DNA from: JAKFDI01 sp044508835
GTDB taxonomy: Bacteria > Pseudomonadota > Gammaproteobacteria > Burkholderiales > Burkholderiaceae_C
Length of the DNA: 64,000 nt
Assembly: GCA_044508835.1 (NCBI GenBank)
Contig: JBIQHD010000002.1
Coordinates: 1-64,000 of the forward strand
Direction of reading: 5' to 3'
A program made the translations under genes and the position numbers. Below the pieces are notes generated by a model, which saw only the letters and a program-made list of their open reading frames with translations, did no database searches and was not told the origin of the DNA. How positions within the stretch are numbered: the stretch's first letter is position 1; the number at the start of each line of letters is the position of its first letter. Shown in pieces: positions 62,001-64,000 of this stretch.

Positions 62001-63049
62001 ACCGCGAGCATGTCGCCGTTGCCCGAGAGCTTGTGCCCCAGCATCGGCGAGAGGTCGAGCCTCTTCTTTGCCTTCGCGGAACGCAGCAGCAGCTCGGTCG
62101 AGCCGAAGGTGCCGGCGGCGAGCACCACGCGCCGCGCCGGCAGGCGAAACACGTCGTTGGCATGAGGGGTGCGGCCCCCTTGCCGCTGCCGGCGCCGCAG
62201 CGTCTCGTCGGTGTGGTTCAGCACCACGGTCCACAGGCCGTCGTCGCCGCGCTCCAGCCACAAGGCGGTCGCGCCGGTGTAGAGCTCGGCGCCCTGCCGG
62301 CGTGCCTGCGCGAGCAGGTTCAGGTCCAGCGATTCCTTGGCGCCGAAGTTGCACCCGGTGGCGCAGTCGCCGCACCGCTCGCAGGGGTTCAGCGCGATGC
62401 CGGCGCTGCTCGTCGCGGCATTGCCGAGCGCGATCGACAGAGGCACCTTCTTCGCCTGTTTCGGGTGCAGCCGCATGAGCGCGCCCTGCTTCGCCGGCGG
62501 GGCCGTGTCGAGGGTGTTCGGGCGGCCGCCATGGGAGGCGCCCAGGCGCTGCGCCGCCGCGTCGAGCCAGCGCCGCAGCGCGCGCGGGCGGCGCAGCGCG
62601 CCCGGCCAGCCGGAACGCCGCAGGGCCGCGTCGTCGGGCGGCTCGATCACGCCGGCGTTGATCAGCGAGCCGCCGCCCAGGCCGTTGGCGACGAGGGCGC
62701 TCAGGTCGTCCGACAGGCGCAGGTCGAACAGGCCTTCGCGGCGCCCGCGCGGCGTGCTGCGCCCCGCCGTGCTGAAGCGCACGTGGCCTGCCAGCTCCGC
62801 CGCACGGGTGGGAAAGGCGCCCGGCAGGTACTCGCGTCCGCGCTCGAGCACGCACACGCACAGGGGCTTGCCGGCGGAGTCGACGCAGGCCGAGAACTCG
62901 GCGGCCGCGACGGCGCCGCCGTAGCCGCTGCCGATGACGACCACGTCGTAGGGCTCGACGGCCTCCCCGGCGCCGTCGAGCCGCGCGGCCAGCACCTCGA
63001 ACCCCTGGGACAGCCAGCGCGTGGCGCGCCTAGGCGAAGGCTTCTCCAT
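59054..63049 (-). CDS. GMC oxidoreductase (cholesterol-oxidase-like) fused to alpha/beta hydrolase
   Basis: 1331 residues. N-terminal GMC/cholesterol-oxidase-like part (1-about 620): FAD motif GSGYGG at 40-45, NGLGGGSLINAGV, a Cys cluster CERCGDCATGC near 220, and NPAGTITALALRAARHLR at the end. A linking region with no clear family is found about 620-960. The alpha/beta hydrolase part (about 965-1320) shows VVMIHGYSASGTTF, the nucleophile motif AHCMGS near residue 1057 (Cys where most have Ser), and a C-terminal His in GHGHQDCL. ATG 63049 with GGAG upstream. It overlaps the kinase gene's stop by 20 bases and the next gene starts directly after it. Confidence 0.85.
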   Translation of the reverse strand: MEKPSPRRATRWLSQGFEVLAARLDGAGEAVEPYDVVVIGSGYGGAVAAAEFSACVDSAGKPLCVCVLERGREYLPGAFPTRAAELAGHVRFSTAGRSTPRGRREGLFDLRLSDDLSALVANGLGGGSLINAGVIEPPDDAALRRSGWPGALRRPRALRRWLDAAAQRLGASHGGRPNTLDTAPPAKQGALMRLHPKQAKKVPLSIALGNAATSSAGIALNPCERCGDCATGCNFGAKESLDLNLLAQARRQGAELYTGATALWLERGDDGLWTVVLNHTDETLRRRQRQGGRTPHANDVFRLPARRVVLAAGTFGSTELLLRSAKAKKRLDLSPMLGHKLSGNGDMLAVVSDLGVQVDGIADERQAPAQRNVGPTITAMIDQRAHTTGAAGDSLVIQEMAVPGPLRRLWEESVALATTFDDLARCDRTTHRRSDTDPCAVDPQRTARSMLVAMMGHDGADGRLELLGGAEHWQGDGALKIVWPNARHDPRLARRHDRLDALRQAAFSQGRTLANPLWRALPGSLDGVLGDTRGPLFTVHPLGGCPMGDGPTSGVVDHIGRVFRGRPGTGESPFHDGLVVLDGAIVPTSLGINPAGTITALALRAARHLRRHWGLHPARPHAAPHDLGPRPVFRSIDPQAVPPATRDTEVGVAERLKGWVTLKDTAGTAHRLHAELTLHFQPRPIARLTDPDPALRCLEIDPARSRLRLFRTPPRLAHVEADDARALWIGPIERGTLHLFQREPTQPQERLVRAAAAWGRNRGLRDTALYALDRLAGRLPPEPNPETWRQLAKRRGRETLRLATRAGERRLLRYDLTLGAALPRPGGAPAFALDGCALRGRKTLTYACRANPWRQLSRVTLDASPFDGAPALELDLHAIVRGPVPLLRIEHQHDQPSALIDLAGFALYVARLLISVHAWSFRKPDAPPERRIDRLPGAVPGLPAPQVTELAVEPPSDRTGAVHIRLTRYANPGGLPVVMIHGYSASGTTFAHHTVRPGLAQFLWERGRDVWIVDLRSSAGMPTAREPWSFERVGFTDIPPAIDHVCRVTGEKQVDVIAHCMGSAMLCMALLDKEKFEGAPGLDPRPERGGDPPEPFYELRMKLPQRIRRLVLSQVGPATVYSPANTLRAYLMNYLRQYLDLEGYEFRPPASAQGGARLLDRLLATLPYPDAEFDLENPWPSVHAVPWTGTRHRMDALYGRDFSAANLSPGVLDHLDDHFGPLSLVTVAQAIQFARFRTLADRTRTNRFVSPESVGQRMQFPVMSVHGADNGLVDWTTLVLMHRLMLDARARGRTDPYVRKLIRGHGHQDCLIGRDAATAVFPAIARFLESP

Positions 63050-64000
63050 CGGATGTCTCCCGTGGTGTGGTTTCTTGTGCGATGGCGCGCGACAGCGCAT
63101 CGGCCGCCACCGGCTTGTGCAGCATGCGCAGCCCCGCCTCGCGCGCCTGGCGCAGGCGTGCGGGGTGCGTGTCGCCGCTGATCAGCAGCGCCGGCAGGCC
63201 GGGCCACAGGCGGCGCAGCCGCGCGATGGCGGCAATGCCGTCGCCTTCGCGCAGCCGCAGGTCGCACAGCACGATGTCGGGGCGCTGCCGGTCGGCCTGC
63301 GCCAGCGCTTCCCGGGCATCGGCGGCGAGCAGGGGATGGGCGCCCAGGCGTTCGAGCAGGGCCTGCATGCCCAGGCGCACGCCCGGCTCGTCGTCGACGA
63401 CCAGGATGCGCAGCCCGGTGATGTCGGCCGCGCCCATGGTGTCCGGCGGGCTCGCGGCCGACTCGCACGCCGGCAGCCAGAGCGACACCGTGGTCCCGCG
63501 GCCGAGGGCGGAGTCGATGCCCAGGGGCAGCCCGAGCAGGTCGACGAGGCGGCGCACGATCGCCAGGCCCAGCCCCAGGCCCTGCGTGCGGTCGCTCTCG
63601 GCGTTGCCGACCTGGAAGAACTCCTCGAACACATGCGCGCGGTCGGCGTCGTCGATGCCGCAGCCGGTGTCCTCGACCGACAGGCGCCAGCCGGTATCGG
63701 CGCGCGCCAGCCGCAGTGTGACGTGGCCGCGCTGGGTGTACTTCAATGCGTTGTCCAGCAGGTTGGACAGCACCCGCTCGAGCAGCAGCGGGTCGGTGCG
63801 GCAGCTCGCCATGGCCGGCAGCTGCCATTGCAGCGCCAGCCCTTTGCGCTCGGCCCGTGGGCGCGCCTGCTGGCCCAGTCGCTCGACGAGCCCGGCCAGG
63901 TCGATGACGACGGGCTGCGGCTTGACCACCTGCGCATCGAGCTTGGAGATGTCGAGCAGCGCGTCGAGTTGCTCCGACAGCCCCGTCGATGCGGCGCGCA
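63030..64000 (-). CDS. hybrid sensor histidine kinase, C-terminal part (5' end outside window)
   Basis: At least 323 residues are visible; the gene continues past the right edge. The visible part begins within the HisKA dimer region (SEQLDALLDISKLDAQVVKPQP) and includes the GHKL ATPase: N-box NLLDNALKYTQ, G1 DTGCGI, F-box FEEFFQ, G2 GLGLGLAIVRRLVDLL. A receiver domain follows with Asp in LCDLRLREGDG and Lys in MLHKPV. The His that is phosphorylated would be upstream. It is 20 bases into the GMC fusion gene by overlap, so the kinase, oxidoreductase/hydrolase and phosphatase genes form one operon. Confidence 0.9.
   Translation of the reverse strand, partial: RAASTGLSEQLDALLDISKLDAQVVKPQPVVIDLAGLVERLGQQARPRAERKGLALQWQLPAMASCRTDPLLLERVLSNLLDNALKYTQRGHVTLRLARADTGWRLSVEDTGCGIDDADRAHVFEEFFQVGNAESDRTQGLGLGLAIVRRLVDLLGLPLGIDSALGRGTTVSLWLPACESAASPPDTMGAADITGLRILVVDDEPGVRLGMQALLERLGAHPLLAADAREALAQADRQRPDIVLCDLRLREGDGIAAIARLRRLWPGLPALLISGDTHPARLRQAREAGLRMLHKPVAADALSRAIAQETTPRETSDGEAFA

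Overview
The window is very GC-rich (roughly 70% or more by eye) and densely coded on both strands. It looks like chromosomal DNA of a betaproteobacterium of the order Burkholderiales, most likely Comamonadaceae or a close relative. The signs are the family-typical dispersed repeats (a TTACTT...AAGTAA palindromic element at 1-190 and copies of the TTCGACAGGCTCAGGGCGAACGG type, one of them translated inside a gene), an orphan Bug-type binding protein, an acetoacetyl-CoA synthetase, and DUF3297, DUF2164 and DUF3501 proteins. No rRNA, tRNA, CRISPR array, insertion sequence or phage gene was recognised.

Region 1 (0-18 kb, plus an outlier at 34.7 kb) is the most striking. It holds an rpoN gene outside the usual lptB-rpoN-hpf-ptsN setting, an NtrC-type activator with a receiver domain, a PAS hybrid histidine kinase, a single-domain response regulator, an ABC exporter fused to a kinase-like ATPase and a receiver, and many small genes (hemerythrin-like, Gly/Tyr-rich, small membrane and barrel proteins). 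Many of these genes carry a -24/-12 (sigma-54) promoter-like element GG-N10-GC about 35-100 bases before their start codon. Three sites carry the exact core GGCACG-N4-TTGC. I read this as a local regulon served by a second RpoN. The activator, the kinase and the signal are inferred, not shown.

Region 2 (18-35 kb) has an ECF sigma/anti-sigma pair, a flavin reductase, thioredoxin 2, acetoacetyl-CoA synthetase, and a peptide/opine-type ABC importer. The importer has two tandem binding proteins, two permeases and a double ATPase, with an orphan ABC ATPase and a tannase-family lipoprotein between its parts. A trypsin-like protease and a pair of small unknown genes with a sigma-54-like site and a long terminator hairpin follow.

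Region 3 (35-47 kb) is metabolic housekeeping: an NCS2 permease, a Bug protein, ferredoxin-NADP reductase, an SDR and an amidohydrolase, a metallo-beta-lactamase-fold enzyme, a nucleoside deoxyribosyltransferase, an enoyl-CoA hydratase and a rhomboid protease. Region 4 (44.8-49.8 kb) is an iron locus: hemP, DUF2325, DUF3501-like and a His-rich small protein run one way and feoAB the other, around a Fur-box-like palindrome.

Region 5 (49.8-64 kb) has membrane proteins (TRIC-like, FUSC, DUF748/AsmA-like). It ends with a tightly packed operon of a hybrid sensor kinase (cut by the window edge), a 1331-residue cholesterol-oxidase-like GMC oxidoreductase fused to an alpha/beta hydrolase, and a PhoD-like metallophosphatase.

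Start sites were chosen from ribosome binding sites, overlaps and family N-termini. Function calls rest on motif recognition without database searches.
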